Shown: positions 46,639 through 55,615 of the stretch, piece after piece
Numbering within the stretch: the stretch's first letter is position 1
Layout: each line of letters starts with the position of its first letter
NCBI RefSeq assembly: GCF_016925495.1
Contig: NZ_CP070491.1
Coordinates: 1,054,001-1,118,000, forward strand
DNA from: Methylococcus sp. EFPC2
GTDB taxonomy: Bacteria > Pseudomonadota > Gammaproteobacteria > Methylococcales > Methylococcaceae
Length of the DNA stretch: 64,000 nt
Reading direction: 5' to 3'
Translations under genes and position numbers: made by a program
Notes under the pieces: generated by a model
Told to the model about the DNA's origin: nothing
Database searches by the model: none
The model's input: the letters and a program-made list of their open reading frames with translations, nothing else

Positions 46639-47631
46639 TTATTCCTCACCCGATCCAGCCATGAGCTGGACAAAATCTGTCTCGGTTATTTCTATGGTCT
46701 TGAGCGCACCACGTTTCGAAGCGGACTCTTCATACGGAAATATATCGATGACCAGAAGAAAGATTACTTTATTATTGTGTGTAATGAATGGGATATGCGA
46801 GGTGCTTTCCGAAACCGCTAATTTTAGATCGGCTCCACAGGTCTTGAAGATGATCAAATATCCCACCGACTCATTGAAATCCAGGGTATAGGTATATATT
46901 TGATTAAACCCGCTGATTAAATAACGTTTATCCTTGCCTTTTTCCGGGTTGAATATCTTGGCGTCAGCTATCAGCCTGTTCTCCCCCTGCTGTGAAGACA
47001 CCAAATCCGCTTCCCCGGAAGCGGAAGTAGGCTCAATACTAAAGTCGATGCCTTGTTCGAACAGATATTCATAAAGATCGAGTGCGAGATGCTTTTCGCC
47101 GCGCTTACTATCAGAAGTCCAAAGATTGTAGAGTTCCTCCCGTCGGAACCACTCGCAGCGATGTTTATAGCGCTTCAGATACCCCAATACTGCGGCAGCA
47201 TCATCCAAGCCTTCGTCGAGGTAGTCATAAAATGGTTCGAGGAACATTTCCCTGAACGCATCTAAGGTATCATTTACTTTGTTGGAACCATGAGAAAGGC
47301 CCCGGAATTTCAGCACAATACTTTGAGCTTGATCAGGCTGTTGAGCGCAAGCCTTCAACACTATATAGCTCATTAAGACATGTGATAATTCATCATCGAA
47401 ACCAGGGATATGTTGTACATACGAGCTCTGCAACATATTTTGGACTTCATGATTTACTCGCTCAGCCTCTGATGCTAGCTTGTCCTTCAGTCCCTGAAAA
47501 AATGAATTTTGCTGAAGAAACCCCCACCACTGCTTCAGCAAGACCGGGAATATTGTGTGATCGGCGGAATTTAATCGCCTAACCCTTTTCTGCAATTTAT
47601 AACGGAGATTCTGTAAATAATCGCTGTCCAT
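46639..47631 (-). CDS. Putative PD-(D/E)XK nuclease-like protein upstream of hsdM
   Basis: A 330-residue protein with a helical N-terminal two thirds. A possible nuclease core lies near residues 205-240: SGEADLVSSQ followed by NRLIADAKIF, i.e. an E/D...D-x-K arrangement as in PD-(D/E)XK enzymes. It lies 5 bases upstream of hsdM in the same direction, so it is part of the restriction operon. AT content is higher than in the tra genes. Function unknown; a restriction accessory or separate defence nuclease is inferred. Confidence 0.6.
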   Translation of the reverse strand: MDSDYLQNLRYKLQKRVRRLNSADHTIFPVLLKQWWGFLQQNSFFQGLKDKLASEAERVNHEVQNMLQSSYVQHIPGFDDELSHVLMSYIVLKACAQQPDQAQSIVLKFRGLSHGSNKVNDTLDAFREMFLEPFYDYLDEGLDDAAAVLGYLKRYKHRCEWFRREELYNLWTSDSKRGEKHLALDLYEYLFEQGIDFSIEPTSASGEADLVSSQQGENRLIADAKIFNPEKGKDKRYLISGFNQIYTYTLDFNESVGYLIIFKTCGADLKLAVSESTSHIPFITHNNKVIFLLVIDIFPYEESASKRGALKTIEITETDFVQLMAGSGEE

Positions 47632-47637
47632 GATTTA

Positions 47638-47889
47638 CTAAATTTTTATGGTGATCTTGGTTGAAAGACCTTTCAGAGCATTCTCAAACTCAGCAAGTGC
47701 ACGATTCATAGAACGCCTAGCCTTGCGGCAAGTATTCATATTGTCATCCAGCCTGACATTGTTTTTGCACCCTCGACAAATAACGACGTCACGCAGTCGG
47801 GCCTCTTTGTAGAAAAAAGGATTCCAGAACTTACAATATGGGCATTGGAATTCAAGTTGCTGCTTATCAAGATTCAACATCCCATTCAT
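47638..47889 (-). CDS. Small zinc-ribbon protein
   Basis: An 83-residue protein with two zinc knuckles (CPYC at residues 16-19 and CRGC near 40) and a helical C-terminus. It ends 6 bases before the nuclease-like gene and is probably co-expressed with it. No family name is recognised. Confidence 0.6.
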   Translation of the reverse strand: MNGMLNLDKQQLEFQCPYCKFWNPFFYKEARLRDVVICRGCKNNVRLDDNMNTCRKARRSMNRALAEFENALKGLSTKITIKI

Positions 47890-47999
47890 CTCTGAAAGTT
47901 GGCAAATATGCTTCGCTATACTCTTTGCATTTTCGTTGTAAACAAGGGAAACCGTTCATCCAGCGATTTGAAACATCGGCAAACTTTCCAAGGCATTCA

Positions 48000-48371
48000 T
48001 CAGTCTAGAAACCTAGCCAAAAGTCGGGCAAGCCAACCGATGTTTTGCTGTTCTCTGCGGTCAAGTTGCCGTATGGCAAAATAGTTACGGATAGCGAAGA
48101 ACGCGCACACCGTTCCGATGGCAATGCCCGTCCACTGCACCCAATGCGTCCGCCTGATGAAGATAGCTTCCACAAGCGGACGAAACATATTCCCTTGGAG
48201 CTCGTCCATTTTTGAGTGCATCCAGGCCGGAAGCACCCAATAGAAGAGACTGAAGAAGACCACCCCTAAAAAGGCAGCACCCCACCACGGTAGCTTGTTG
48301 GCGACTTCCACAGTGTCTTGAATCATTCCAGAGCGCCGGTTTCGCGAATAACGGCGGCGGTAGCGTGTCAT
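48000..48371 (-). CDS. Small membrane protein, unknown
   Basis: A 123-residue basic protein with an Arg-rich N-terminus (MTRYRRRYSRNRRS). Two hydrophobic helices follow (LPWWGAAFLGVVFFSLFYWV and WTGIAIGTVCAFFAIRNYFA). It ends in a cationic helical tail. It lies in the AT-richer defence island. No function can be proposed. Confidence 0.55.
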   Translation of the reverse strand: MTRYRRRYSRNRRSGMIQDTVEVANKLPWWGAAFLGVVFFSLFYWVLPAWMHSKMDELQGNMFRPLVEAIFIRRTHWVQWTGIAIGTVCAFFAIRNYFAIRQLDRREQQNIGWLARLLARFLD

Positions 48372-48507
48372 CGAAAATTCAACTCCTGCCTTTGTGGTGT
48401 ATTAAAACCGATCATAGAATTTCTTTAGCCAACACAATTTGGCTAATATCAATCCATCCGCATCAGATCAAACCGGGAATTTCGGTGACCTTGCTAACGC
48501 GGAGTGG

Positions 48508-49719
48508 TTATGGTGATAAACAGGCGAAATATGAAAGCAGATGCTCAAGTCTTTCTTTTGCAGGAATGGTGATCATGAAATAAACCACATGTGCAACGAC
48601 CAACCCAACGCCCAATATTGCAGCGACGACATAAAAGGCAAATCGCTGCACTCGTAAGCGCTTTTGAAGAAATGGAAAGCTTCGAGTAATCAGGTCCGCG
48701 ATGGATTGGTACTCTGTCAACATCTGAGTCTTCTTACGGTCGATCTCATCACCGATCGCCGAAAGCGTATGCAGTTGGTTTCTAAGCATAAGCGCGCTCA
48801 ATACAACGAAGACCCAGCAACCGATTAAGACAGCTGTATTAACCCAGAATTCATAACCAATACCAGTTACCTGCTTCATCTGCGTGGCAACAACGACGGT
48901 GGCAACCGGAATGCCGAGAATTTGATTTTGAATATCCGAGAATGTCTTGTGGATCTTGGTTATCTCTTCAAGCTTCGCCGTCTCTAACTGGTTGGCAATC
49001 TTGTCGTAAGAAAAATCTGCAACAAAGAGGCGATAACCTTCTGAGAAACTTTTTTGCAAGTCTGACAGATGCCTCAGTAGCGTACTGAATCTCTCGTTTG
49101 GAATTGCAGAGCCGCAGACTGTTCGTACGGACTTGGCCAAAATTGCTATTTTTTGCTCGCGGTGCGTATCGTTCCCGAAAGATTCCAGTAAACGCTCGAT
49201 TACTATTATGTCTATCTGCTGCAAGTCGTTCTTGGTGTACCGAATAGGCAACTGGAACTTGCCATCATCGACAAAAATAAAATCACCGGCTTCCTCATCC
49301 AAAAAAGCGGCTGCTTCCTTGAGCAGGCGTATCAGTGCTAGAACTTGGCGATAGCGGATTATTGCGTCAGGAACAGTTTCGTCTGAATTACTAAATTTAC
49401 TGTCAATGAGAAAGTAACGTTTTGGTTCTCTCAGTTGAGCCTTGGGAGCGATTAGAAGATTATCCAGATCAGTAGCGATAATGCCGAGGCGAATTCGGGG
49501 ATCCCCCACTTCCAATTCAATCGTATCCCCGATTGATGAGGTGTACGGATCTCCCGACCGAAGGCTTAAGCCGAATTCTTCGCCTCCGTCCGCGATAAGC
49601 GAGTCCAATAATTGACGTTGCGTGTCATCAGCAATTGTGAGCAACCCCTCACGGGAGTTCTCTTTGAACTCGATAGCGCGGCACAGGGTAACCAGTTGGT
49701 CGAACCCAACGTTATCCAT
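48508..49719 (-). CDS. Membrane protein paired with the YejK-like gene, unknown function
   Basis: A 403-residue protein. The N-terminal 270 residues look soluble and mixed alpha/beta, containing a possible nuclease-like patch PKRYFLIDSKFSNSDE (D-x-K near residue 110). Two clear membrane helices follow (VNTAVLIGCWVFVVLSALML and AFYVVAAILGVGLVVAHVVY) with a coiled segment between them. The gene start overlaps the end of the YejK-like gene by 8 bases. The pair looks like a two-component module with a nucleoid protein and a membrane partner. Confidence 0.6.
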   Translation of the reverse strand: MDNVGFDQLVTLCRAIEFKENSREGLLTIADDTQRQLLDSLIADGGEEFGLSLRSGDPYTSSIGDTIELEVGDPRIRLGIIATDLDNLLIAPKAQLREPKRYFLIDSKFSNSDETVPDAIIRYRQVLALIRLLKEAAAFLDEEAGDFIFVDDGKFQLPIRYTKNDLQQIDIIVIERLLESFGNDTHREQKIAILAKSVRTVCGSAIPNERFSTLLRHLSDLQKSFSEGYRLFVADFSYDKIANQLETAKLEEITKIHKTFSDIQNQILGIPVATVVVATQMKQVTGIGYEFWVNTAVLIGCWVFVVLSALMLRNQLHTLSAIGDEIDRKKTQMLTEYQSIADLITRSFPFLQKRLRVQRFAFYVVAAILGVGLVVAHVVYFMITIPAKERLEHLLSYFACLSP

Positions 49720-50743
49720 CGTCTAGCTCTGCTAATAGCTCAGCACGCAACGCTTTTGGGATATTCGCTAGTATCAGCGTGTCGTTTTCGCGGTCGTACT
49801 GCACGTCCCCGCATCGTAATGCACCGCGGTCAAACTCAATCTTCCAATGCTTGGAAGTCCCCTTGAACTTCACCAGCTTCTTGATTGCGCGGCGATCTGG
49901 AACAAAACCATCGGAAAGCTCTAAGCTCTCATCCGTGAGGGCTTCGAGCAAAGCGTTCGGAGACTCAGGCCAAAGGCGGTTGGCGACTGCTTCTAGGCTT
50001 ATCGGACTATTATTTCGCCCAAGGTCATCCAGGTAACCAAATGCCTGCTCAAACAGGTTGTCACGAACCGATGGCTCAAGATTTTGAGCGTCGGCAAACT
50101 GTTCGAAGCCTTCGACGAGCTTCTGTGTCTCGCGCAATGCAATGAGTACATCATTGCATCCCAGGAACAGCTTAAAGTAGTTGGAGACTTCACCGCGCCC
50201 CTTCAAGAAGCTGATGTACCTATCGGCGGCGGCTTGCCATGCCGTCAAGTCAATTCTTCCAGCGACCCGAAGATGGTTCATATCGAGATGAACGCTGTCG
50301 ACAATTTCCAATCCGTCGGTAATTGCCGTTCCTATCACTTCGGTGACAATGGCTGCCAATAGAAAGTCAGTCGCTCCGTTGTTCACGTGTGCGATCAGCA
50401 CATAGCCACCGGTAGCCAGCTGTTCCGTAGTAGCCCGTGCCTGGAGATGCTCCATCATCAATCGGCTCAGATAAAGAAAGTCGATCTCCTTGTCGAGGAA
50501 ATGCTGCCGGACGTATCTCCGCATTGGGAAGTTGTTTTCGTCATTTTCGAATTTCCCATAGCCTTTCCCTGGCCGTTCGGAGTAAAGCTTATGCAAGTGA
50601 TCGATCAGCCGTTGAGATGACGGGTTAATCGCGACGACCGCATCGCGCAGCTCAATGCTTGCTGGTCCATGTGGTTCCTTCACCAGTTTGTGGACGATCA
50701 AGCTGACGACGGTGTTGTTTTGTACTGACATTCCGTGATCCAA
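49712..50743 (-). CDS. YejK/NdpA-like nucleoid-associated protein
   Basis: A 343-residue protein similar along its length to the 37-kDa nucleoid-associated protein YejK/NdpA. Shared segments are GGYVLIAHVNNGATDFLLAA, LDMNHLRVAGRIDLTAW, RYISFLKGRGEVSNYFKLFL and the late DRRAIKKLVKFKGTS. Chromosomal YejK copies are stand-alone housekeeping genes; this one is in an ICE defence island and is translationally coupled to a membrane protein gene. DNA binding is likely, the purpose unknown. Confidence 0.8.
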   Translation of the reverse strand: MDHGMSVQNNTVVSLIVHKLVKEPHGPASIELRDAVVAINPSSQRLIDHLHKLYSERPGKGYGKFENDENNFPMRRYVRQHFLDKEIDFLYLSRLMMEHLQARATTEQLATGGYVLIAHVNNGATDFLLAAIVTEVIGTAITDGLEIVDSVHLDMNHLRVAGRIDLTAWQAAADRYISFLKGRGEVSNYFKLFLGCNDVLIALRETQKLVEGFEQFADAQNLEPSVRDNLFEQAFGYLDDLGRNNSPISLEAVANRLWPESPNALLEALTDESLELSDGFVPDRRAIKKLVKFKGTSKHWKIEFDRGALRCGDVQYDRENDTLILANIPKALRAELLAELDDG

Positions 50744-50857
50744 CTCCTTAATGTAGGACTCGTGGCGGGCTTGACGCTATGTTGCGGGCTACGAACAAGT
50801 GGTCCACCCGAAAATGGAAATGAGGTCGTCGCCCCTCTTTTGCGTACGCGAACATTC

Positions 50858-52144
50858 TCAACTTGAGACTTTGCGCAGATATAGTCTATCAGGGCTGTCC
50901 GACAAATTTGGTCGCATGCATTCGCTCGACGTCAGTTGGCCAAGCTGACGACACCAAATTTCGAGCGCTGCGCGTTTTTCCGCGACATAGTCATAGCGAT
51001 CATAGTGCTTCGCTGAAACGTCATTTAACGCGTGGTTCTGGATTCGGTCGCGTACCAGTTTATCGATACCCAACTCGCCCATCCGCGTCTTTACAGTGCG
51101 TCGAAGGTCCTTGGGCGTCCAAGGGACCATCCCGGTTTCCGTGCAGTAGTCCTGAACGGCGTGTGGCAAAGTCGATTCGTTCCAGGGCTTCAATGCCAAC
51201 GGATTGTGGCGACCAGGAAATAGCCACTTGCTTCCTGGATAGATGCCCCGCAGCTCATTCAGAATGTCGACGGCCAGACTCGTCAGGGGAATTAGATGAT
51301 CCCGTTTATTTTTTACCCTGGCCGCGGGAAGTAGCCAGAGGCCTGCGTCGAGATCGAATTCTGACCAGGCAGCACGAGTGACTTCGCCCGAACGCTGTCC
51401 ACCAGTGGCCAGCAACAGACGAATAGCCAGGCGATAAGGCAAATGAATGCCCTCCGTATTCCAAATCGTCCGGATCTCGTCCCACGATAGATTCCGATCA
51501 TGGGCGTTTTCCACAGCGGCGTTCTTCGGTACCGCCTCGACGGGATTATGGGCAATTCCAAACAGGACTTCTGCTCCCAGACTTCGTGGATCGTTATCAT
51601 GATGGATGCCGTATTTGAACATCGTGTGCAGGTAGGAACGGACCCTGTTCGCTTGAACTGCTGCCTTTCGGCTGATAAGCCGATAGAGAATTTCCCGAAT
51701 ATGTGCCGGTGAGACGTCGCGGGCGGCCATGGCTCCGATATGCGGCAGTACGTCCTTTTCAAGGCAGCGCTTCACCTCGTCGGCGGATCGGCGGCCATTC
51801 GCCTTCATGTGTTCAATGAAAGCGTCTGTCAATTGCTGCACGGAGCCCCGAGACTTTGCCTCGCGGACACGTTTCTTAACGTCTTCTTGGGGATCGACCC
51901 CTTGGTCAACCTGGGATCTGGCAGCCCTGGCACGCTGCCTTGCTTCTGCAAGTGTTGTATCAGGGTACGTGCCTAGGCGCAGAAAACGCCTGCGCCCATC
52001 GTGCGTGTATTGATAAAAAAACGTCTTCACGCCGGCGGCGGTAACCTGAACACCGAAACCGGGATCACTGCCCCCTTCGTAACGCCGATAATTGACACCT
52101 GTGATCACCAAGCTTTTGATATTTTTATCTGAGAACGCAGCCAT
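50858..52144 (-). CDS. int: P4-type tyrosine recombinase/integrase
   Basis: A 428-residue integrase. The N-terminal DUF4102 arm-binding domain (KTFFYQYTHDGRRRFLRLGTYP region) leads to a core-binding domain and a catalytic domain. Catalytic residues are visible in GGQRSGEVTRAAW (Arg), TPKDLRRTVKTRMGELG (K-x-x-R in place of the common H-x-x-R, a known variant) and AKHYDRYDYV (Tyr). It starts about 160 bases from a tRNA-Ser 3' fragment, so it should recombine at that tRNA gene. Confidence 0.92.
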   Translation of the reverse strand: MAAFSDKNIKSLVITGVNYRRYEGGSDPGFGVQVTAAGVKTFFYQYTHDGRRRFLRLGTYPDTTLAEARQRARAARSQVDQGVDPQEDVKKRVREAKSRGSVQQLTDAFIEHMKANGRRSADEVKRCLEKDVLPHIGAMAARDVSPAHIREILYRLISRKAAVQANRVRSYLHTMFKYGIHHDNDPRSLGAEVLFGIAHNPVEAVPKNAAVENAHDRNLSWDEIRTIWNTEGIHLPYRLAIRLLLATGGQRSGEVTRAAWSEFDLDAGLWLLPAARVKNKRDHLIPLTSLAVDILNELRGIYPGSKWLFPGRHNPLALKPWNESTLPHAVQDYCTETGMVPWTPKDLRRTVKTRMGELGIDKLVRDRIQNHALNDVSAKHYDRYDYVAEKRAALEIWCRQLGQLTSSECMRPNLSDSPDRLYLRKVSS

Positions 52145-52306
52145 ATGACCTCATCCGTAGTGCATGCTGTAGTGCATGGCACTATGCGCCAAAGAGGACT
52201 TTATGTGCAATATGAGACTCAACGACAAGGTGCATATGTTTATGTATCAATGTATTATGAAACACATTGAACATCCTGAGATCGTCGGATATGCTATTAC
52301 ACGCGA

Positions 52307-52366
52307 CTCGAAATCGGATGGTCGCAGAAATGCGGCACGAGGGTTCGAATCCCTCCCTCTCCGCCA
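52307..52366 (+). other. tRNA-Ser 3' fragment: attachment site (att) at the element's right end
   Basis: From the anticodon loop (ctcgaaatcgg, anticodon CGA) through a long variable arm, the T-arm gagggTTCGAATccctc, the acceptor strand cctctcc and g-CCA, the sequence matches a serine tRNA. The 5' half is missing: no ggagagg partner strand lies upstream. Such half-copies arise when an integrase inserts an element in the tRNA gene. The fragment lies next to int and just outside it the sequence turns into host DNA. Confidence 0.82.
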
Positions 52367-52492
52367 AATCAATGAGTTACGAGATATCATCGGCGCTCAG
52401 CTAACCGCAAAAGTGTGAATGTCTGAAATGGATGGCCGTATCGGTGGCCATTAGGCGAAGGGCTTTCGCCCCCGTCAGCACGCAGCAAATCT

Positions 52493-52519
52493 AAAAGGCC
52501 GCTCTATGCGGCTTTTTTT
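52493..52519. terminator. Rho-independent terminator after the tRNA-Ser fragment
   Basis: Stem GCCGC/GCGGC (52498-52502 and 52508-52512) with loop TCTAT, flanked by AAAA on the left and TTTTTTT on the right, so it could act in both directions. It is probably the original terminator of the tRNA-Ser gene. Confidence 0.75.
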
Positions 52520-52782
52520 GTGGGAGTAAAGCTGGAAAACAAAGGTCAGCCGCGCAACGGGTAGACCGGGATGTTTTCCATGCCCCCCAGAAGGCCCATG
52601 GTCGGGCGGGGCACCGCAGGCGCACGGTGACCTGCAAGGTATCCCGAACAGGCCGTAGAGTCATCTCGGAGCGATGCGGAGGCGACGGCTCTAAGGTCGC
52701 TGGAGCGAGTCGACGGGGGACGGCTGGGGCGCCGAAGGCAATAACCGTCCCGCAAGTGCGGCCGTGCGGCGTAGGGAACGCC

Positions 52783-53123
52783 GTTCAGGTTCATGCCACC
52801 AACCTCCACGACACGGTCGGCGCCTGCGAAGTCCTGCGTCGCGCCGCGGAAAAGCATCCGAGCCTACAGGCCTTTTCCGGCGATGCAGGGTATCGCGGCA
52901 CGGCCGTTCGGTTTGTCGACGGGACGTTGGGGTTGACGCTGCATGTTTCCGAGAAGATCAAAGACGGCTTTGCGGTCTTGCCCAAGCGTTGGTGGTTGAG
53001 CGCACGTTCGCCTGGCTTGGTATGTTCCGCCGCCTCACCAGGGATGTCGAAATCCTCACTACCAGCGCCGAAAACATGATTCGCATCGCCATGCTCAAAC
53101 TAGCCCTTGCAAAATACACCTGA
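52783..53123 (+). pseudogene. Decayed IS5-like transposase C-terminus
   Basis: Starting near 52783 one frame reads VQVHATNLHDTVGACEVLRR, SLQAFSGDAGYRGTAV and LHVSEKIKDGFAVLPKR. After a frameshift near 52990 the next frame continues VVERTFAWLGMFRRLTRDVE, ending NMIRIAMLKLALAKYT. This is the last third of a DDE transposase of the IS5 group, with the terminal E in VVERTFAWL. The N-terminal part is missing or scrambled. Dead remnant beside the ICE boundary. Confidence 0.8.
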
Positions 53124-53202
53124 ACTTTTACCGGCCAGCTTTTTAGTTTGATCGAAAGTTCGCAACCGGCTCGCGAATTTTCTCGGTGTCTTTCAAGGTG
53201 TA

Positions 53203-53970
53203 TTGATGTCAAGTCATGATCAAAAGGAGAGTCGCTCTGTGCCGGCGGAGAACCCGCTCACGGAAGTTTATCGCGACCAGTGGCTGTTGGTGGTTCACAA
53301 GCCAGCGGGGTTGCTGGTTCATCGCAGCCCAATAGACAAGCATGAAACCGAGTTTGCCCTGCAATATGCCCGGGCGATGAATGGCGGTGGGCATGTGTAC
53401 CCGGTCCATCGACTGGACCGGCCAACATCCGGCGTGTTGGTCTTTGCCCGTGATCCGCAAACCGCCAGCACATTGGGCAACGCGATGATGGCCGGCGAGG
53501 TGAGCAAAACCTATCTGGCGATGGTACGAGGTTGGTTGCCGGAACAAGGACTGATCGACCACCCGCTTCGCGATGAGCCGGACGACCGGCGGCGCAAGGG
53601 CGAGCCGCAGCGGGTGCGCGAAGCCCGCACCCGCTATAGGCGCCTGGCGACCACTGAAATTCCCGTCGCCATCGAAGGTCATCCCACCAGCCGCTACAGT
53701 CTGGCCGAGCTGTATCCCGAAACCGGCCGGAAACACCAGCTACGCCGGCACATGAAGCACATCAGCCACCCCATCATCGGCGATGCCAACCACGGACGAG
53801 GCCGCCACAACCGCTATTTTGCCGAACGCTTCGGCCAAGGCCGGTTGATGTTGGCGGCCACCGAAATCATTTTCCGGCACCCGGTCAGCGGTGAGAGACT
53901 GTATTTGAAAACTGAGCCGGAAAAGAGTTTTCTGGACGTGTTGTCGATATTTTCAGAATTCTCGTGTTGA
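53203..53970 (+). CDS. truC: tRNA pseudouridine(65) synthase TruC
   Basis: A 255-residue RluA-family pseudouridine synthase, with catalytic Asp in VHRLDRPTSGVLVFARD. Strong similarity to E. coli TruC throughout (LLVVHKPAGLLVHRSPIDKH, TYLAMVRGWL, ETGRKHQLRRHMKHISHPII). It modifies U65 of tRNA-Ile1 and tRNA-Asp. Probably host gene. Confidence 0.9.
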   Translation: MMSSHDQKESRSVPAENPLTEVYRDQWLLVVHKPAGLLVHRSPIDKHETEFALQYARAMNGGGHVYPVHRLDRPTSGVLVFARDPQTASTLGNAMMAGEVSKTYLAMVRGWLPEQGLIDHPLRDEPDDRRRKGEPQRVREARTRYRRLATTEIPVAIEGHPTSRYSLAELYPETGRKHQLRRHMKHISHPIIGDANHGRGRHNRYFAERFGQGRLMLAATEIIFRHPVSGERLYLKTEPEKSFLDVLSIFSEFSC

Positions 53971-54156
53971 GCAGCGTGGAAGTTTTTCCAACGTCAGAGC
54001 CGGAAATTACCCGTTTCGGCCATGATGATCGTGTTCGATCAATAGTTTATCCATGTGCTCAAAGACCTTCGGCACGCAGATTACCGGGAAAGTTCGGCGC
54101 CGTTTCACTCCCAAGCTAGTCGCTGGTATCACGCGATCGGGAATGACAGCTGACTT

Positions 54157-55615
54157 GGGGGCGTCAGAATTTCTGTGTGTGAGGCGTGAGTAGACTTTTC
54201 CACGGTGACGGCTGCCGAAGGTCCGTTCAGACCGTAGGCAGAGGGCGCGGTGGCAAAGTCGGTGGTCATTTTATCCGCGAGCCGCTTCAAAGCGTTCAGC
54301 GTAGAGGATGGCGAATTGGTTCATGGCGTCCTTCCAATCCTTGGCCGCCCGTCCCCAGTCGGCCGTAATGTTGCGCAAGGCCAGCCAGATCAGCTTGCTG
54401 GCAGCATCGTCGCTCGGGAAATGGCCACGCGTCTTGAGGATCTTGCGCAGTCGGGCGTTGATGCTCTCGATGGCATTGGTCGTGTAGATCACCCGGCGGA
54501 TGGCGGGCGGGAAGGCAAAGAAGGGAATCACCCGGTCCCAGGCCCGCCGCCAGGCGGCGACCACGGTCGGGAATTTCTCACCCCAGAGGCCTTGCTCGAA
54601 CGCGTCGAGTTCGGCCAGCGCGGCTTCGGCGCTGGGCGCGGTGTAGATCGGCTTGATCGCTGCCGCCAGTGCCTTACGGTCCTTCCAACTCGCGTAGTCG
54701 AGGCTGTTGCGAATCAGATGCACGATACAGGTCTGCAGCGTGGTCGCTGGGAAAACGGCGGCCAAGGCCTCGGGCATGCCCTTCAGGCCGTCGGTGACGG
54801 CGATCAGGATGTCGACCACACCGCGCGTCTTGAGGTCATTGAAGACCTTCATCCAGAACTTGGCGCCCTCGGTGTTCTCGATCCACAACCCGAGGATGTC
54901 GCGCGTGCCGTCTGGCAGAACAGCCAAGGCCAGGTAGATCGCCTTGTTGCGGACCACCGCCTCCTCGCGAATCTTGACCCGCAGAGCATCGAAGAACACC
55001 ACCGGATACATGGCTTCGAGCGGGCGTGACTGCCAGGCGGTGACCTCGGCCATCACCGCATCGGTGACTGAACTGATGAATTCCGGTGAAACCTCGGTGC
55101 CGTACTGCTCGGCCAGGAAGCCCTGAATCTCGCGCACCGTCATGCCCCGGGCGTACATGGCCACGATCTTGTCATCGAAACCGGTGAAGCGCCGCTCGTG
55201 CTTAGGGATAAGCAGGGGTTCGAAGCTGCCCTGACGGTCGCGCGGGATGTCGATCCGAAGCGGCCCGTCTTCGGTCAGCACCGTCTTGCCGGTCACCCCG
55301 TTGCGGTGATTGCCCACCTCGCCGGGCTTGTCGGCGCCGGGTGGGTAACCCAGGTGATGGCTGAGTTCGGCGCCCAGTGCACGTTCGATCAGCGCCTTCT
55401 TGAACGCCATCGAGGCGGCATTGATCGCCTCGGCGTCCATCGGGCCACTGACCATCTGGTCTATGAGTTCTTTCGGAATGCTGGGCAGCGCCGCTGCCGG
55501 TTTCTTCTTGCTCGTCTTGCTTGGCATACATGCTCCTTAACAACATGTTATGCCTCACACACAAAATTTCTGACAGGCTCACTCACGCCTCACACACAGA
55601 AATTCTGACGCCCCC
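54157..55615 (-). mobile_element. Complete IS256-family insertion sequence with perfect 35-bp inverted repeats
   Basis: The terminal inverted repeats at 54157-54191 and 55581-55615 are identical over 35 bp (ends GGGGGCGTCAGAATTTCTGT...). They enclose one transposase gene. A third, diverged copy of the same motif lies just inside the right end (about 55553-55575). No target-site duplication is evident: tgactt versus ggcctg. The element is 1459 bp. Confidence 0.88.
54271..55527 (-). CDS. IS256 family transposase
   Basis: A 418-residue mutator/IS256-type DDE transposase, full length. It has catalytic D in YPVVFFDALRVKIREE, D in IAVTDGLKGMPEALAAVFP and E in YTTNAIESINARLRKILK. Family motifs include GMTVREIQGFLAEQYGTEVS. 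Intact and flanked by perfect terminal repeats, so it may be active. Confidence 0.95.
   Translation of the reverse strand: MPSKTSKKKPAAALPSIPKELIDQMVSGPMDAEAINAASMAFKKALIERALGAELSHHLGYPPGADKPGEVGNHRNGVTGKTVLTEDGPLRIDIPRDRQGSFEPLLIPKHERRFTGFDDKIVAMYARGMTVREIQGFLAEQYGTEVSPEFISSVTDAVMAEVTAWQSRPLEAMYPVVFFDALRVKIREEAVVRNKAIYLALAVLPDGTRDILGLWIENTEGAKFWMKVFNDLKTRGVVDILIAVTDGLKGMPEALAAVFPATTLQTCIVHLIRNSLDYASWKDRKALAAAIKPIYTAPSAEAALAELDAFEQGLWGEKFPTVVAAWRRAWDRVIPFFAFPPAIRRVIYTTNAIESINARLRKILKTRGHFPSDDAASKLIWLALRNITADWGRAAKDWKDAMNQFAILYAERFEAARG

Noticed and set aside
45665-46891. Long open frame on the plus strand opposite hsdM (about 408 codons)
   Set aside because: Antisense to a clear HsdM with all motifs; no ribosome-binding site or domain.
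52200-52366. Complete tRNA-Ser gene
   Set aside because: Only the 3' half is present; no matching acceptor 5' strand or D-arm lies upstream.
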